This document shows, one piece after another, positions 19,724-30,450 of a stretch of DNA of 64,000 nucleotides; within the stretch, counting starts at the first letter, position 1; each line of letters opens with the position of its first letter. Source of the DNA: Rhodospirillales bacterium (GTDB lineage: Bacteria > Pseudomonadota > Alphaproteobacteria > Rhodospirillales > Defluviicoccaceae). Location of the stretch: positions 1-64,000 of the forward strand of contig REES01000087.1 in NCBI GenBank assembly GCA_007694935.1, in the 5' to 3' direction. The position numbers were made by a program, and so were the translations under genes. Below the pieces are notes generated by a model, which did not search any database, was not told where the DNA came from, and was given only the letters and a program-made list of their open reading frames with translations.

Positions 19724-21253
19724 ATGCGTGGTCCAGAGTCGTCCCGTCGGATCAGCACCCTCGAACTCCGGGTTTGCCGCCAAGGTGCGGGCTGGCAGCG
19801 CTACGGCATCTATGCTCCGTCGGAGCAGGCCGATGCGATGGAAACCGCTCGCGCGCTGGAGCGCGACAGCACCGTCGCGGCAGTCAAGCTGATCAAGGAA
19901 AGCTTCGACCCGGAGGGGGATGACGGAACTACCACGGTGACCCTGTTCCGCTCCGCCAGCCTGGCGGTGGAGAACGGTTCCAAGGCGGCGTGGGCCGGGG
20001 CCGTCGCCGCCGGGGATGCAGGCCGGATCCTGCAACGAGGGACCGGGGATGCGGTGCCCCGCACCCCCGCCAGCGGTAGCGGTGGACTGTTCGAGCAGCT
20101 CAGGCAGCTGGTGGCGCGGCTGGTTGCCCTGTCGCCCAGCCTGTTCAGCATGGGCGGCGGTCTCCGGGCTGGCGTCGCCGACCCGGACCGGGACGGCCGC
20201 CCCACCGCGCCGGACCCGGGCCCCCCGGTCCCGGCTGGACCACCGCCGTCCCGATGGCCGCAGGAACTGGGGTTGGTGTGGACGTTTCTCGACGATGCCC
20301 GCGCCCGGCTCGAGCACTTCCGGCGCGTTCGCGACAACTTTGGCCTGTTCGGGGTGTGCTTCTTCCTCGCCGGGGCCTGCGCGGTGATCCAGGATGAAAG
20401 CGGCATGACCGCCGATGACGGCAGCGACTTTCTCGTCGATTGCCTGGCCCTTGTCGGGCTGACGCCTCAGCGCGCACGCATCTTCGCCGACCGGTCGAGC
20501 CAGTATCTGTTGGAAAACGAACGCTACCTCGCGATGTTCCAGGCCGGGGTGGCCGCCCTGTCGGCGTTCCGCAGCGACGGTGTCACCGGCGCCAGCAGCC
20601 TGGCGGCCGCGCTCGCCCGCTGGACCGAGCCGCCGTCGGGCGCCGGCAGCGCCGGGCGGCGGCTTACCCTGATGTTCACCGACATCGTCGGCTCCACCAC
20701 GCTGGCGGCCGAACACGGGGACGCCGCCGCGATCCGGATCATCCGCATCCACAACCAGATCGTCGAGGCGGTTCTGCACCAGTTGGGCGGCCTGCACGTC
20801 AAGAACCTGGGCGACGGAACCCTCGCGGTGTTTGACACGGCGGCATCCGGTCTCCGCGCGGCGGTGATCATTCAGCGTTGCATCAGCGAGCACAACCGGC
20901 ACCTGCCGGCCCACGCGTTCCAGCTCCGCATCGGCCTGAACGTCGGCCCGGCCATCGTCGAGGCGGGCGATCTGATCGGTGCCACGGTCAACTTGGCGAG
21001 CCGGGTCTGCCAGGCCGCCGGGCCGGCGGAAATCCTTTGTACCGCAGCGCTGCGCGATGCCGTCGGCGGGACCACTCTGACCCTGACCGAATGGGGCATG
21101 CACGCCATCAAGGGCTACCGCCAGCCCATCATGCTCTACCGCGTCGCATGGCAGGAGGGTGGGCCCGCTGTGCCGGTTGCATCGGATGCCGCTGCACCGT
21201 CCCCGCGCCATCAACCACGCGCTAGCGCAGGTGCTCCCGCAACCGCGGCATGA
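19724..21253 (+). CDS. Class III adenylate cyclase with unassigned N-terminal region
   Basis: The C-terminal class III cyclase domain (about residues 312-460) is complete. Metal aspartates are D320 ([12 protein letters not shown]) and D364 (NLGDGTL); adenine-selecting residues are K360 and D416; transition-state residues are N423 and R427. These predict cAMP rather than cGMP synthesis. Residues 1-80 form a small conserved-looking domain ([18 protein letters not shown]). A proline-rich linker follows and then a helical region (181-290) that I cannot assign. No membrane segment or known sensor domain is evident. The last 32 bases overlap the convergent moaB. Confidence 0.88.
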   Translation: MRGPESSRRISTLELRVCRQGAGWQRYGIYAPSEQADAMETARALERDSTVAAVKLIKESFDPEGDDGTTTVTLFRSASLAVENGSKAAWAGAVAAGDAGRILQRGTGDAVPRTPASGSGGLFEQLRQLVARLVALSPSLFSMGGGLRAGVADPDRDGRPTAPDPGPPVPAGPPPSRWPQELGLVWTFLDDARARLEHFRRVRDNFGLFGVCFFLAGACAVIQDESGMTADDGSDFLVDCLALVGLTPQRARIFADRSSQYLLENERYLAMFQAGVAALSAFRSDGVTGASSLAAALARWTEPPSGAGSAGRRLTLMFTDIVGSTTLAAEHGDAAAIRIIRIHNQIVEAVLHQLGGLHVKNLGDGTLAVFDTAASGLRAAVIIQRCISEHNRHLPAHAFQLRIGLNVGPAIVEAGDLIGATVNLASRVCQAAGPAEILCTAALRDAVGGTTLTLTEWGMHAIKGYRQPIMLYRVAWQEGGPAVPVASDAAAPSPRHQPRASAGAPATAA

Positions 21254-21758
21254 GTTCGACGAAGTTGCAGGGCATGTGCCGGGAATCGAGCTGGTGAACC
21301 AGGATCTCGTCCCAGGCGTCCCGGCAGGCGCCGCCGGAACCCGGCAGGGCGAACAGGTAGGTGCCGGCAGCGACGGCGCCGATGGCTCGCGACTGGATCG
21401 TCGAGGTGCGAATCTTGGCGAAGCTGATCCAGCGGAACAGCTCCCCGAACCCGGGGATCTCCTTGTCCATCACCCGGCGGACCGCTTCCGGGGTGACGTC
21501 CCGCCCGGTCACCCCGGTGCCGCCGGTGGTCAGGATGACGTCGATGCCGGGGTCGGCGATCCAGGCGCGGAGCTTCCCTGCGATTGCGGCCACATCGTCG
21601 GTGACGACCGCCCGCTCAACCAACCGGTGCCCGGCCGCGGTGATGCGCTCGGCCAGGATTGGGCCCGATGTATCGGTCTCCAGGGTGCGGGTGTCAGACA
21701 CCGTCAGCACGGCGATGTTCACCGGCAGGAACGGGCGGTCGCCCTCGATGATGGTCAT
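21222..21758 (-). CDS. moaB: Molybdenum cofactor biosynthesis protein MoaB
   Basis: The 178-residue protein has the MoaB/MogA fold: [38 protein letters not shown], and [13 protein letters not shown]. The last part, [17 protein letters not shown], contains the conserved LPG(S)xGA loop. MoaB/MogA activates molybdopterin by adenylylation before molybdenum insertion. It is only 31 bases from the UDG gene on the same strand, so the two are probably cotranscribed. The molybdate transporter is 8 kb away. Confidence 0.93.
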   Translation of the reverse strand: MTIIEGDRPFLPVNIAVLTVSDTRTLETDTSGPILAERITAAGHRLVERAVVTDDVAAIAGKLRAWIADPGIDVILTTGGTGVTGRDVTPEAVRRVMDKEIPGFGELFRWISFAKIRTSTIQSRAIGAVAAGTYLFALPGSGGACRDAWDEILVHQLDSRHMPCNFVELMPRLREHLR

Positions 21759-21789
21759 GTCGGTCTCGTCTGCCGTTGCATGGGTTTAT

Positions 21790-22668
21790 TCACGTCTCCG
21801 CCGGCTGAGCCGGCGACGGCACCGACGCAGCCCCGGCGCCCGCCCCGACCAGCTTCGCCTGCACACCGAGAAAGTCGCGCCAGGCGAAGCGCTTCTGCTG
21901 GGGCGTCCGGAGCAGGTAGGCGGGATGGAAGGTGGCGGTGGCGGCGACCGGCCGGGCCAGCCCCGGCGTCTGGTAGGAGAACCATCGTCCGCGCAACTTT
22001 CCGATGCTGTCGCTCCGCCCCAGCAGCGCCTGCGCCGCCGGGCCGCCGAGACAGACCAGCACCTCCGGGTCGATCAACTCCAGCATTCGCTGCAGGAACG
22101 GCATGCAGGCGGCCGTCTCCGCCGAGGTCGGCGGGCGATTGCCGGGTGGCCGCCAGAACACCGTATTGGAGATGAACACGTCGCCCTCGCCAACGCCGAT
22201 GGAGGCCAGGATGCGGTCCAGCAGTCGGCCGCTGGGACCGACGAAGGGGAGCCCCTGACGGTCTTCCTCGGCGCCAGGGGCCTCGCCGATGCAGACCAGA
22301 CGGGCCCGGGGATTGCCGCGGCCGAATACCAGGTGGGTGGCGGTGCGCTTGAGTGGGCAGCCGTCGAAGTGCTCGAGGGCCGAGCGCACCGCATCGAGTG
22401 TCGTCGCCTCGCCGGCCAGAGCGACGGCATGGCGCACCGGCTGGTCAGCCTGCAGCATCGGCGCCGCCGGTGGCCGTGCCTGACGCGCTGGCGCCTGACG
22501 CGGGGCCTCCGGTGCCCGGGCGTCCCGGGCGTCAAGGCGCGATGGTGCGCCCGGCGCCGCGACCGGGGCAAAGCGGTTCACCGGCGCGGCTGCGATCGTC
22601 TCATCGACGCCGGCGTCCAGATACCAGCGCAGCAACGCCCGCAACGTGGACGGGTTTGCACTCCCCAT
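21790..22668 (-). CDS. Uracil-DNA glycosylase, family 4/5-like
   Basis: The 292-residue protein has a variable, alanine- and proline-rich N-terminal region of about 90 residues and a C-terminal UDG fold. GEAPGAEEDRQGLPFVGPSG is the uracil-binding/catalytic motif, FISNTVFWRPPGNRPPT is typical of the Fe-S cluster group, and ATFHPAYLLR is the second active-site motif. Cysteines for the 4Fe-4S cluster appear in GCPLKR and later. The enzyme excises uracil from DNA to start base-excision repair. Confidence 0.9.
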   Translation of the reverse strand: MGSANPSTLRALLRWYLDAGVDETIAAAPVNRFAPVAAPGAPSRLDARDARAPEAPRQAPARQARPPAAPMLQADQPVRHAVALAGEATTLDAVRSALEHFDGCPLKRTATHLVFGRGNPRARLVCIGEAPGAEEDRQGLPFVGPSGRLLDRILASIGVGEGDVFISNTVFWRPPGNRPPTSAETAACMPFLQRMLELIDPEVLVCLGGPAAQALLGRSDSIGKLRGRWFSYQTPGLARPVAATATFHPAYLLRTPQQKRFAWRDFLGVQAKLVGAGAGAASVPSPAQPAET

Positions 22669-22725
22669 GGCGGAATCATAACACGGCGGCAGGGGCGGAC
22701 AAGCGCCCCGGCACTCTGCGGAATT

Positions 22726-22754
22726 TTGCGACCGGCGCGCGGAAACGCTATGTT
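22726..22754 (+). promoter_or_regulatory. Candidate promoter of the ETF-QO gene
   Basis: TTGCGA (22726-22731) and TATGTT (22749-22754) are separated by 17 bases, each matching four of six consensus positions. They lie in the divergent spacer, 53 bases before the ATG. Confidence 0.42.
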
Positions 22755-22806
22755 AGACAAGGCTTGAGGAAGGAACGTTGGGAACAGCGGACGGGAAGGA
22801 GCACCC

Positions 22807-24435
22807 ATGGACCGGGACGCGATGGAATTTGACGTAGTCATTGTCGGCGGTGGACCGTCGGGGCTCTCGGCGGCCATCCGGCTCCGCCAGCTCGCCGCCG
22901 AGAAGGACCGCGAGCTCTCGGTCTGCGTGGTGGAGAAGGGTTCGGAGATCGGCGCCCACATTCTCTCCGGCGCGGTGATCGAGACCCGGGCGCTGGACGA
23001 GTTGATCCCCGACTGGAAGGACAAGGGCGCGCCGCTGATCACCCCCGCGGGCGAGGATCAGTTTCTGTTCCTCACCGAGAAGAAATCCATCAAGCTGCCG
23101 ACGCCGCCGCAAATGCACAACCACGGCAATTACATCGTGAGCCTCGGCAACGTCTGTCGCTGGCTCGGCGAGCAGGCGGAGGGGCTCGGGGTCGAGATCT
23201 ATCCCGGCTTCGCGGCCGCGGAGGTGCTGTACGACGACCAAGGCCGGGTCAAGGGAGTGGCCACCGGCGACATGGGGGTGGGCCGCGACGGCAAGCCCAC
23301 CGACCATTATCAGCCCGGAGTGGAACTGCACGCCAAGTACACGCTGTTCGCCGAGGGCTGCCGCGGCTCCCTCACCAAGCTCCTGATGCAGCGGTTCAAT
23401 CTGGCGGACGGCGCGGACCCGCAAACCTACGGCCTTGGCGTCAAGGAGCTGTGGGAAGTCGAGCCGGCCAAGCACCAGCCGGGCAAGGTGGTGCACACCG
23501 TCGGCTGGCCGATGGATCGCAAAACCTACGGCGGCTCCTTCATCTACCACATGGAGAACAACCAGGTGGCGGTGGGCTTCGTGGTCGGTCTCGACTACCA
23601 GAACCCGCACTTGAGCCCCTATGACGAAATGCAGCGGTTCAAGACCCATCCCGCAATCCGACCCCTGTTCGAGGGCGGCCGGCGCATTGCTTACGGCGCC
23701 CGGGCGCTGGCGGAAGGCGGTTTCCAGTCGATCCCCAAGTTGGTGTTTCCTGGCGGCGCGCTGATCGGCGACACCGCGGGATTCCTCAACGTGCCCAAGA
23801 TCAAGGGCACCCACACGGCGATGAAGTCGGGCATGGTATGTGCCGATACGGTGTTCGAGGCTCTCGGCGGGGACAATGCGCCCGACCTTCTGGAGGACTA
23901 TCCCGAAGCCCTGAAGCGGAGTTGGTTGTGGGACGAACTCTATCGGGTGCGCAACGTCCGGCCGTCGTTCCACAGGGGGATGTGGGTCGGCATCGCCTAT
24001 TCCGCGATCGACACCTACGTGCTTCGCGGCCGCGCGCCCTGGACCTTCAAGAACCACGACGATCACAGCCGACTGAAGAAAGCGAGCGAGGCACCGAAGA
24101 TCGCCTATCCCAAGCCGGACGGGGTGATCACCTTCGACAAACTGTCGTCGGTCTACCTTTCCGGCACCGCGCACGAGGAAAATCAGCCGATCCACCTCAC
24201 CCTTAAGGACTCGACCATCCCCGTTGCGGTAAACTTGGCGGAGTACGATGGGCCGGAGGCACGCTATTGCCCGGCCGGCGTGTATGAGTTTGTCGAGGTC
24301 GACGGGGCGAAAAGGCTGCAGATCAACGCCAGCAACTGCGTCCACTGCAAGACCTGCGACATCAAGGATCCGTTGCAGAACATCCACTGGGTGGTTCCGG
24401 AAGGGGGGGGCGGTCCGAACTACCCCAACATGTAA
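22807..24435 (+). CDS. Electron transfer flavoprotein-ubiquinone oxidoreductase
   Basis: The 542-residue protein has an N-terminal FAD-binding motif ([17 protein letters not shown]) and a ubiquinone-binding membrane-surface region in the middle. The C-terminal 4Fe-4S module [16 protein letters not shown] ends with [10 protein letters not shown], as in mitochondrial ETFDH and bacterial homologues. It passes electrons from reduced ETF, gathered in fatty-acid and amino-acid oxidation, to quinone at the cytoplasmic membrane. GGAAGGAG precedes the ATG. The TPR and ispE genes follow closely. Confidence 0.97.
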   Translation: MDRDAMEFDVVIVGGGPSGLSAAIRLRQLAAEKDRELSVCVVEKGSEIGAHILSGAVIETRALDELIPDWKDKGAPLITPAGEDQFLFLTEKKSIKLPTPPQMHNHGNYIVSLGNVCRWLGEQAEGLGVEIYPGFAAAEVLYDDQGRVKGVATGDMGVGRDGKPTDHYQPGVELHAKYTLFAEGCRGSLTKLLMQRFNLADGADPQTYGLGVKELWEVEPAKHQPGKVVHTVGWPMDRKTYGGSFIYHMENNQVAVGFVVGLDYQNPHLSPYDEMQRFKTHPAIRPLFEGGRRIAYGARALAEGGFQSIPKLVFPGGALIGDTAGFLNVPKIKGTHTAMKSGMVCADTVFEALGGDNAPDLLEDYPEALKRSWLWDELYRVRNVRPSFHRGMWVGIAYSAIDTYVLRGRAPWTFKNHDDHSRLKKASEAPKIAYPKPDGVITFDKLSSVYLSGTAHEENQPIHLTLKDSTIPVAVNLAEYDGPEARYCPAGVYEFVEVDGAKRLQINASNCVHCKTCDIKDPLQNIHWVVPEGGGGPNYPNM

Positions 24436-24448
24436 GGGTGTGAGTCTG

Positions 24449-26254
24449 GTGACAGCGCGCCTTCGGTCGTTCCTGCCGGTGCTATCCGGCGTGCTTGGTG
24501 CCGCCGCCATGGTCGCGGTGGCGGCGGCTCCGGCTCAAGCGGTCGGAGCCTTCGGCGATCACGGGACATCGGCGACGCAGCCGCCGGTCGGCATCGGCGG
24601 GTCTTGGTCAGGCAACTACCTGGCCGCCCGCCATGCCCAGAGCCGGCATGACTTTGCGGCCGCCGCCGATTTCCTTGATGCGGCGCTGGCGGATACGCCG
24701 GAAGCGCCAGCCCTGCTGCCCGGGCTGCATCTCGCCCGGGTACTCGACGGGCGCATCGATGCCGCGGCGGCGGTGGCGGAACGGTTGGTCAGCCTGGCCG
24801 CGGATTCAGCCGAACCAGCCGACCCGTTTGCTCAGCTCACCCTCGCCGTGGCCGCCTTGCGCGACGGGGATACCGGAACCGCCGAACGGCTGGCCGCCGC
24901 GCTGCCGGACACCCCCATCCATCGGGTGCTGCGCCCGGTCATCCGGGGCTGGGCCTTCTTGGCCGAGGATCGGCTGGACGACGCCATGGCGGCAATCGAG
25001 CCGCTGTCGTGGAACGAGCGCACCATGCCCTTCTATCACTTTCACGCGGCGCTGCTGAACGACGCCGCCGACCGGACCGAGGCGGCCCGCGATCACTTCC
25101 TGAAGGCAGCGGAGGATGACGCCGTGCCGTCCTTGCGGCTGGTTCAGATTCTTGCCCAGTTCCATCAGCGAACCGGCGACAGCACGGCGGCCGATGCGTT
25201 GATCGACCGCTTCCTTGACGAGCAGCCGGACCGGCGGGACTATCTGACGCGGGAGCGGAAGGCACTTGCCGCCGGGCGGCCGCTGCCGCGAGAGATCGCC
25301 ACAGCCGGCGACGGTGTCGCTGAAGCGATGTTCGGCGTCGCTTCGGCCCTGTCCCGTCAGGAGAGCCGGCAGACCGCGTTGGCTTTGGCCCATTATGGAC
25401 TTGCCCTGCGTCCGGACTTCGCATCCCTCCGGGTTCTGGCAGCCGGGCTGATGGAGTCGTTCGACCGCCACCAGGAAGCCAACGCCCTCTATGACACGGT
25501 GGCGCCGGATTCCAGCCTGCACTGGCATGCCCGCGTCAGCCAGGCGTCCAACCTCAACCGCATGGATCGGGTCGATGCGGCGGAGGCGGCATTGCGGGCA
25601 CTCAGCGCGGAACGTCCGGACCGGGCGGAGCCGATGATGGAACTGGGCGACATCCTGCGCAGCCGGGAGCGCTACCGTGAGGCGGTGGACGCCTACGACA
25701 GCGCGGTCGCGCGCCTGCCCGCCGTGGGACCGGAGCACTGGACTCTGCTCTATGCCCGCGGCATCGCCCTGGAGCGCTCGTCGATGTGGCCGCGGGCCGA
25801 GGCGGACTTCCTCAAGGCCCTCGAGTTCCAGCCCGACCAGCCGTATGTGCTGAACTATCTCGGCTATTCCTGGCTCGAGCAGGGGCGCAACCTGGAACAG
25901 GCGCTGGAGATGATCGAGCGGGCGGTGGCGGCGCGCCCCAACGACGGGTTCATTGTCGACAGCCTGGGCTGGGCCCACTACAAGCTCGGCAATTTCGATA
26001 GGGCGGTCCGGGAACTGGAGCGGGCGGTGTCGCTGCGCCCCCAGGACCCGGTGATCAACGACCACCTGGGCGATGCCTACTGGCGGGTCGGTCGCGTCAG
26101 GGAGGCCCGGCTGCAGTGGCGGGCCGCCCTGGCCCGGAATCCTGAGCCGGACATCCGGATGGAAATCGAGCGGAAGCTGGCCGATGGGCTCGGCGACGAC
26201 CCGACGGAGGCCACCGCGGAGCGGACGAGCGATCAGGCCCACAGCGACCGATGA
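24449..26254 (+). CDS. Secreted tetratricopeptide-repeat protein
   Basis: The 601-residue protein begins with a signal peptide ([24 protein letters not shown]). It then consists of helical TPR-like repeats through to about residue 580; the clearest are [29 protein letters not shown] and [26 protein letters not shown]. It is a predicted periplasmic or outer-membrane-associated scaffold, similar to long TPR proteins found next to ispE in other alphaproteobacteria. The GTG at 24449 has AAGGG ten bases upstream; GTG at 24440 is an alternative. It overlaps ispE by ATGA. Confidence 0.85.
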   Translation: MTARLRSFLPVLSGVLGAAAMVAVAAAPAQAVGAFGDHGTSATQPPVGIGGSWSGNYLAARHAQSRHDFAAAADFLDAALADTPEAPALLPGLHLARVLDGRIDAAAAVAERLVSLAADSAEPADPFAQLTLAVAALRDGDTGTAERLAAALPDTPIHRVLRPVIRGWAFLAEDRLDDAMAAIEPLSWNERTMPFYHFHAALLNDAADRTEAARDHFLKAAEDDAVPSLRLVQILAQFHQRTGDSTAADALIDRFLDEQPDRRDYLTRERKALAAGRPLPREIATAGDGVAEAMFGVASALSRQESRQTALALAHYGLALRPDFASLRVLAAGLMESFDRHQEANALYDTVAPDSSLHWHARVSQASNLNRMDRVDAAEAALRALSAERPDRAEPMMELGDILRSRERYREAVDAYDSAVARLPAVGPEHWTLLYARGIALERSSMWPRAEADFLKALEFQPDQPYVLNYLGYSWLEQGRNLEQALEMIERAVAARPNDGFIVDSLGWAHYKLGNFDRAVRELERAVSLRPQDPVINDHLGDAYWRVGRVREARLQWRAALARNPEPDIRMEIERKLADGLGDDPTEATAERTSDQAHSDR

Positions 26255-27147
26255 GCGGTGCCGGTGACGATCGCACCGTGAGGGCTTTCGCCCCGGCCAA
26301 GGTCAACCTCTACCTGCACGTGACCGGCCGGCGTGACGACGGCTACCATCTGCTGGACAGCTTGGTGGTGTTTGCCGAGTTGGGCGACGTCATCGTCGCC
26401 CAGCCGGCCGATGCGCTCTCGCTCAGCATCGACGGGCCGTTCGCCGCCGGGGTGCCGGACGGGCCCGACAACTTGGTTCTGCGGGCCGCCGCTGCCCTGG
26501 CCGCCGCCACCGGCATCGCCGCGGGCGCCCGCATTCACCTGACCAAGAACCTGCCGCCTGCCTCGGGGATCGGCGGCGGCTCGGCCGATGCCGCCGCGAC
26601 CCTGCGGGCTCTGCGGCAGCTCTGGGGGGTGACTGCCGACCCGCCCGACTTGGATCGGCTGGCGCTCGCCCTCGGCGCGGACGTACCGGTCTGTCTCTAC
26701 GGTCGCCCCGCGTTCTTCGCCGGCATCGGCGAGGAGCTCATGCCGCCGCCGCCGCTGCCGCCGGCTTGGCTGGTTCTGGTCAACCCGGGCGTGGCGGTGG
26801 CCACCGCCGCGGTGTTCCGCCACCGTGACGGCCCGTTTTCCCCCCCTGGCCGGTTCAGCGCGGCGCCACCGGATGCGGCGGCTCTGGCGGCGCTGCTGGC
26901 GGATCGCCGCAACGATCTGGAACCCGTGGCCATGGTGCTGGCGCCGCCGATCGTGGCGGTCCGGGCCCGCCTGGAGGCGGCGCCGGGTGCTCTGCTGGTT
27001 CGCATGTCCGGCAGCGGCGCTACCGTGTTCGCCCTGTTCGCCGGCCCGGTGGAGGCTCGGGCAGCAGCCGCTAAGATCCAGGCGGAGCGGCCGGGCTGGT
27101 GGGTGCGGGCGGCCGCCATCGCTTCAGCTCCCGAGATCGCGTCTTGA
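26251..27147 (+). CDS. ispE: 4-diphosphocytidyl-2-C-methyl-D-erythritol kinase
   Basis: The 298-residue GHMP-family kinase shows [22 protein letters not shown] at the N terminus and the ATP-binding glycine-rich [15 protein letters not shown] loop. C-terminal [14 protein letters not shown] is the third GHMP motif. It phosphorylates CDP-methylerythritol in the MEP isoprenoid pathway. Its ATG overlaps the TPR gene's stop. Normal chromosomal sequence ends here: the next genes downstream belong to a less GC-rich cassette on the other strand. Confidence 0.96.
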   Translation: MSGAGDDRTVRAFAPAKVNLYLHVTGRRDDGYHLLDSLVVFAELGDVIVAQPADALSLSIDGPFAAGVPDGPDNLVLRAAAALAAATGIAAGARIHLTKNLPPASGIGGGSADAAATLRALRQLWGVTADPPDLDRLALALGADVPVCLYGRPAFFAGIGEELMPPPPLPPAWLVLVNPGVAVATAAVFRHRDGPFSPPGRFSAAPPDAAALAALLADRRNDLEPVAMVLAPPIVAVRARLEAAPGALLVRMSGSGATVFALFAGPVEARAAAAKIQAERPGWWVRAAAIASAPEIAS

Positions 27148-27318
27148 CAAGGCCAGAATCGTGATCGGTGAAAACGAACGCTCCCCGGGGCCGCGTTCGA
27201 TCCCGACATGGCGCCGCCGCCCTCCTGTTCCTCGCGAGCCTGATCGCGCTGCCGCGGATGGCGCGGTAGAACAGGGCGTGAGCGGCCGTGGTGCGAGCAT
27301 TGCCCCCCGGGTCGACGC
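27148..27318. other. Spacer between ispE and the DUF4365 cassette
   Basis: These 171 bases include a 33-codon frame (GTG at 27168, stop 27267-27269) encoding a basic N terminus plus a hydrophobic stretch (AALLFLASLIAL), like the start of an exported protein. It has no clear ribosome site and may be a remnant or chance. Confidence 0.3.
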
Positions 27319-28476
27319 TCAATCGTTGTCTTCGTACGCGGTGACCTCGAACTGCCGCGGGTTTTGCAGGCGAAGACCGCGTCCCTCCTGGGCTAGTTCC
27401 CCGGTGCATCTGACCTTGAGCCGATCGTCATGCGCCTTGACGGCTTTGGTGTAGTCATCCGGCACCAGCTCCATAGTGATGGGCCGCATGGGACCGTCGA
27501 CGGACGCCTGGACCGTCACCTCGCCGGCCTTCGCAGCCGGTCCGCGATTCAGTCGCGTCACGAACCCTTCGACCTCGAAATCCTCCAGAGGCGTCCTTTC
27601 CCTGAAATGGCGGGCAGCTTCCCGGATGATCGGGATGCTGTCGCTACTCAACGCCACACGTACGGATGCCTTCGGGTCAACCGGCCTCGAGCGTGACCAC
27701 GAGACACGAACGTCGATCGGAGCACCGGAACCGACCTCGGACAGGCCGACCACGGCTTCGCACAGGTTCGCGGAAACACCCCGCTCTACCGCATCGGCGA
27801 AGGGTTGCATGCTGCCGTCGAGGGCTGCGGCGCGCGCTGCTTCTCCGAGGGCGGTAAGGCCCCCCATGAGCGTTCGGATCACTCGCCGCTCGTAAGGTTG
27901 CACCGGTTCCAAGCCCGGAAGCTCTCCTTGGGCTGCTTTCAGTTCCGGAGAGACCGGGGACAGGATCGTCAACACATAGCTGCCGTGCTCCGTCTGACCC
28001 AGGCGAACTTGCCGCAGGTAGTCCATTGCCTGCTGCGGCTTTCTCTTGGCGAAGGATGGTCGCTTTTCGAGCGTCGCGCATGCTGCCGACAGGATCATGT
28101 CGCGGCTGCGTTCGACGAGAGTGACCGCAAGCTCCAGCGGCAGGGAACCATTGTCCGCGCCATGGCCGGTTGCACGGACCCGCACGAGATCCGCTGTCGT
28201 CGTCATGAGGTCACGCAGGACCTCGAGTTCGGACCGGCCCTCCACCTGCGCCACGGTCTGCAGCAGTTCACCCATTCGCAGAGCATAGTCGGCCAAATCT
28301 TGCCTGAGCGGCAGTGTGACGTCGAACTCTTCCCCGTCAGGGAGCTCCACCAGCCACAGGCTTCCCTTCCCGTTGATGTCGGCTTTCCGCCGCCAGCCCT
28401 TGGCTCGCAGATAGGCCGCCAACTCCAACGGCTTCAGCGCGTCAAGGACGGCCGCATCGCGAATCTGCACGTTCAT
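27319..28476 (-). CDS. Conserved protein of unknown function, partner of the DUF4365 protein
   Basis: This 385-residue soluble protein has no signal peptide, membrane segment or named domain that I can assign. Conserved-looking blocks are LELAAYLRAKGWRRK at the N terminus, SELEVLRDLM, PQQAMDYLRQVRLGQTEHGSYVLTILSP in the middle, and ERGVSANLCEAVVGL. A beta-rich C-terminal third ends with CTGELAQEGRGLRLQNP. I recall similar proteins adjacent to DUF4365 genes in actinobacteria and myxobacteria, which suggests a conserved pair. Its ATG overlaps the DUF4365 stop (ATGA). Base composition is visibly less GC-rich than that of neighbouring genes, hinting at transfer. Confidence 0.78.
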   Translation of the reverse strand: MNVQIRDAAVLDALKPLELAAYLRAKGWRRKADINGKGSLWLVELPDGEEFDVTLPLRQDLADYALRMGELLQTVAQVEGRSELEVLRDLMTTTADLVRVRATGHGADNGSLPLELAVTLVERSRDMILSAACATLEKRPSFAKRKPQQAMDYLRQVRLGQTEHGSYVLTILSPVSPELKAAQGELPGLEPVQPYERRVIRTLMGGLTALGEAARAAALDGSMQPFADAVERGVSANLCEAVVGLSEVGSGAPIDVRVSWSRSRPVDPKASVRVALSSDSIPIIREAARHFRERTPLEDFEVEGFVTRLNRGPAAKAGEVTVQASVDGPMRPITMELVPDDYTKAVKAHDDRLKVRCTGELAQEGRGLRLQNPRQFEVTAYEDND

Positions 28477-29000
28477 CGGGCACCTGCCGCGTCGATCTTG
28501 GCCATCATCTTCCGGACGGCCTCCGGTGTCAGCAGATTTGTTCGAGGAATGGTGACGGTCACGGTTGTTGCGTTGTCGCGCGCCGGTTTGCCCGCCAACG
28601 AAACCCAGTAGGCGCACCGTTTCAAGACGACTTGCTCGGCCGTCAGCGTGAGCCAATCATCGGGGCTCGTCGGCAGTATGACGAGAACGAGGATACGCGG
28701 GGTGAGAAGTTCGGTAAGCGTCAGGTCGGTATAGTTTTTTACCTTGAGACGATAGCGGATCGGTTCGTTGCCGTCAGCCACTGGCTCGGCAGTCGTTTTC
28801 ATCTGAATATCCAGTTTTGGCCGCCGCGGCAGTTTGCAAGAAAGCGTCCAATCAATACTGTCGTTATCCGTCCTGGGTTTGGCGACGGCGCAACCGGCAA
28901 CGCTGGCGACTGCTTGGAGAAAAACATCGCCGAACGCTTCCTGGCGCGCTGTTGTCGCCATCCCGAGCGCGCCTTGATATGGATCGTCTTGGTTCGTCAT
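28473..29000 (-). CDS. DUF4365 domain-containing protein, nuclease-like
   Basis: The 175-residue protein matches the DUF4365 pattern. E21 lies in ARQEAFGDVF, acidic residues occur at D45, D47 and D50 (RTDNDSIDWTL), and LDIQMKTT (63-70) provides Q66-x-K68. Further on come LTPRILVLVILPTSPDDWL and AYWVSLAG. The E...D...(D/Q)xK arrangement resembles PD-(D/E)XK nucleases; DUF4365 proteins are often reported in defence-type gene neighbourhoods. Catalysis is inferred, not shown. The ATG at 29000 is chosen because upstream in-frame sequence is not family-like. It is the first gene of a two-gene operon. Confidence 0.8.
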   Translation of the reverse strand: MTNQDDPYQGALGMATTARQEAFGDVFLQAVASVAGCAVAKPRTDNDSIDWTLSCKLPRRPKLDIQMKTTAEPVADGNEPIRYRLKVKNYTDLTLTELLTPRILVLVILPTSPDDWLTLTAEQVVLKRCAYWVSLAGKPARDNATTVTVTIPRTNLLTPEAVRKMMAKIDAAGAR

Positions 29001-29301
29001 TCTCTCATTGGTTTGCAGCGCTGGTTCGATGGCACGTGTCGATGCGCCGCCTGGGCTGAAGCAGTAGACCGTCCGCCGCCGCTGGTCGGCTGCATGAGGA
29101 TTATGGCTTCGATTGCGATGACGCGACAAGGCGGGCGTGAGCGTTCTGCATCACCCAAAGAACCGGGGTGGCCTGTCTCTCGGCTCAACGGCGCGCCAAT
29201 AAGGTGGACATCCTTCAACGTCGGTATCGCGCCACGTCATGATGATGGGCTTCCTTGCGGCGGAACACCCCCCGGTTCGCCGCCGGCTCCCCACTGCGGG
29301 G
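29001..29301. other. Leader region of the DUF4365 cassette
   Basis: This 301-base spacer follows the modC stop. A possible minus-strand promoter has -10 CATAAT (29100-29105) and -35 TTGTCG (29124-29129), 18 bases apart, giving a leader of about 95 bases. No transposase, integrase or repeat bounding the cassette was recognised. Confidence 0.35.
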
Positions 29302-30450
29302 CTACGGCGCCGCCGCACCCCGGTTCCCGTCATGGCGAACGGCGTCGGGCGTGCTGTCGCCGTCGAGCAGGGCCACACCCTTGATCTGGGCATGGACCAG
29401 AAGGCCCAGATCCAGTGCCAGGGTCTCCCACGACTTGCGGGACACCCGCGCGAGCAGCGCTGCCCCGGTGCCGTCCCGCCCCAGCCGCAAGATCACCGTG
29501 AGGCGATAGCGGTCGATGTCTTCGACGGCGGCAACGCGGGCGGGCAGGGCGTTGAGGATGGTGGTCTGCTCCGGACGCTTCAGGGTCAGGCTCACGTCCG
29601 AGGCCAGCACCCGCACCCGCCGCTTCGTTCCCGGCGGCCCCAGGTGGCCCGGCACCTGCAAGGTGGCCCCGTCCACATCCAGGCTGGCGAGACCGTAGCC
29701 GGCATCCTGCGCCATCACCACGCCATCCAGCACGGCGGCGGCGTCCGGCATCCGGACGAACGGCAACGCCGGATCGGACACCAGGACGGGAAGCGGCCCG
29801 GTCGCGCGCACCCGTCCTTCCTGCATCAGCACCAGGGTGTCGGCCAAGCGTTCCACCTCGGACAGGTCATGGCTCACGTAGAACACCGGGATCGCCAGGG
29901 ACCCGTGCAGGCGTTCCAGGTAGGGCAGGATGTCGTCCTTGCTGAACCGGTCGAGGGCGGCCAGCGGCTCGTCCATCAGCAGCAGCCGCGGCTGGCTCAG
30001 GAGTGCCCTGCCGATGGCCACGCGCTGGCGTTCCCCGCCCGACAGCACCGCGGTGGGGCGGTCGAGCAGGCGGGCGATGCCCAGGAGGTCGACCACGTCG
30101 TCGAAGGTGATCGCCGGCTTGTCGATGCCGGACCGGCGCAAGCCGTAACGCAGGTTGCCGACCACCGAGAGATGGGGGAACAGGCTCGCTTCCTGGAACA
30201 CGTACCCGACAGGACGGCGATGCGGCCTGATGAAACGACCCCCGTCCTGCCAGACCGTTCCGTCAACCGACAGTCGACCGTCGGCGAGTCGCAGCAGCCC
30301 GGCCATGCATCGCAGCACCGTGGTCTTGCCGCAGCCGGACGGTCCGAACAGGGCGGTCACACCGTTTGTCGGCACGTTGAACGTGGCATCGAGAAGAAAG
30401 CTGCCGAGCCGGCCGCGGAACCGCGCCTCAACGCCCGCCGCGCCGCTCAC
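29302..30450 (-). CDS. modC: Molybdate ABC transporter ATP-binding protein
   Basis: The 382-residue ATPase has Walker [10 protein letters not shown], signature [15 protein letters not shown] and Walker [13 protein letters not shown] in the first 230 residues. A C-terminal molybdate-binding (MOP/TOBE) domain follows around residues 290-355 ([19 protein letters not shown]). It powers molybdate uptake through ModB. Translation starts at GTG within a GTGA overlap with the modB stop. It is the last gene of the modEABC operon, and a short GC hairpin follows its stop without a T run. Confidence 0.95.
   Translation of the reverse strand: MSGAAGVEARFRGRLGSFLLDATFNVPTNGVTALFGPSGCGKTTVLRCMAGLLRLADGRLSVDGTVWQDGGRFIRPHRRPVGYVFQEASLFPHLSVVGNLRYGLRRSGIDKPAITFDDVVDLLGIARLLDRPTAVLSGGERQRVAIGRALLSQPRLLLMDEPLAALDRFSKDDILPYLERLHGSLAIPVFYVSHDLSEVERLADTLVLMQEGRVRATGPLPVLVSDPALPFVRMPDAAAVLDGVVMAQDAGYGLASLDVDGATLQVPGHLGPPGTKRRVRVLASDVSLTLKRPEQTTILNALPARVAAVEDIDRYRLTVILRLGRDGTGAALLARVSRKSWETLALDLGLLVHAQIKGVALLDGDSTPDAVRHDGNRGAAAP

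Noticed and set aside
27195-27203. GTTCGATCC resembling a tRNA T-loop near the DUF4365 cassette (possible attachment site)
   Set aside because: The flanking bases do not form a T-stem (GCCGC against CCGAC), and no acceptor, D or anticodon arm can be built.
27176-29146. GAACGCTC (27176-27183) and its inverse GAGCGTTC (29139-29146) flanking the cassette as terminal repeats
   Set aside because: Only eight bases match exactly and similarity stops there; expected by chance at this length. No transposase or target duplication is seen.
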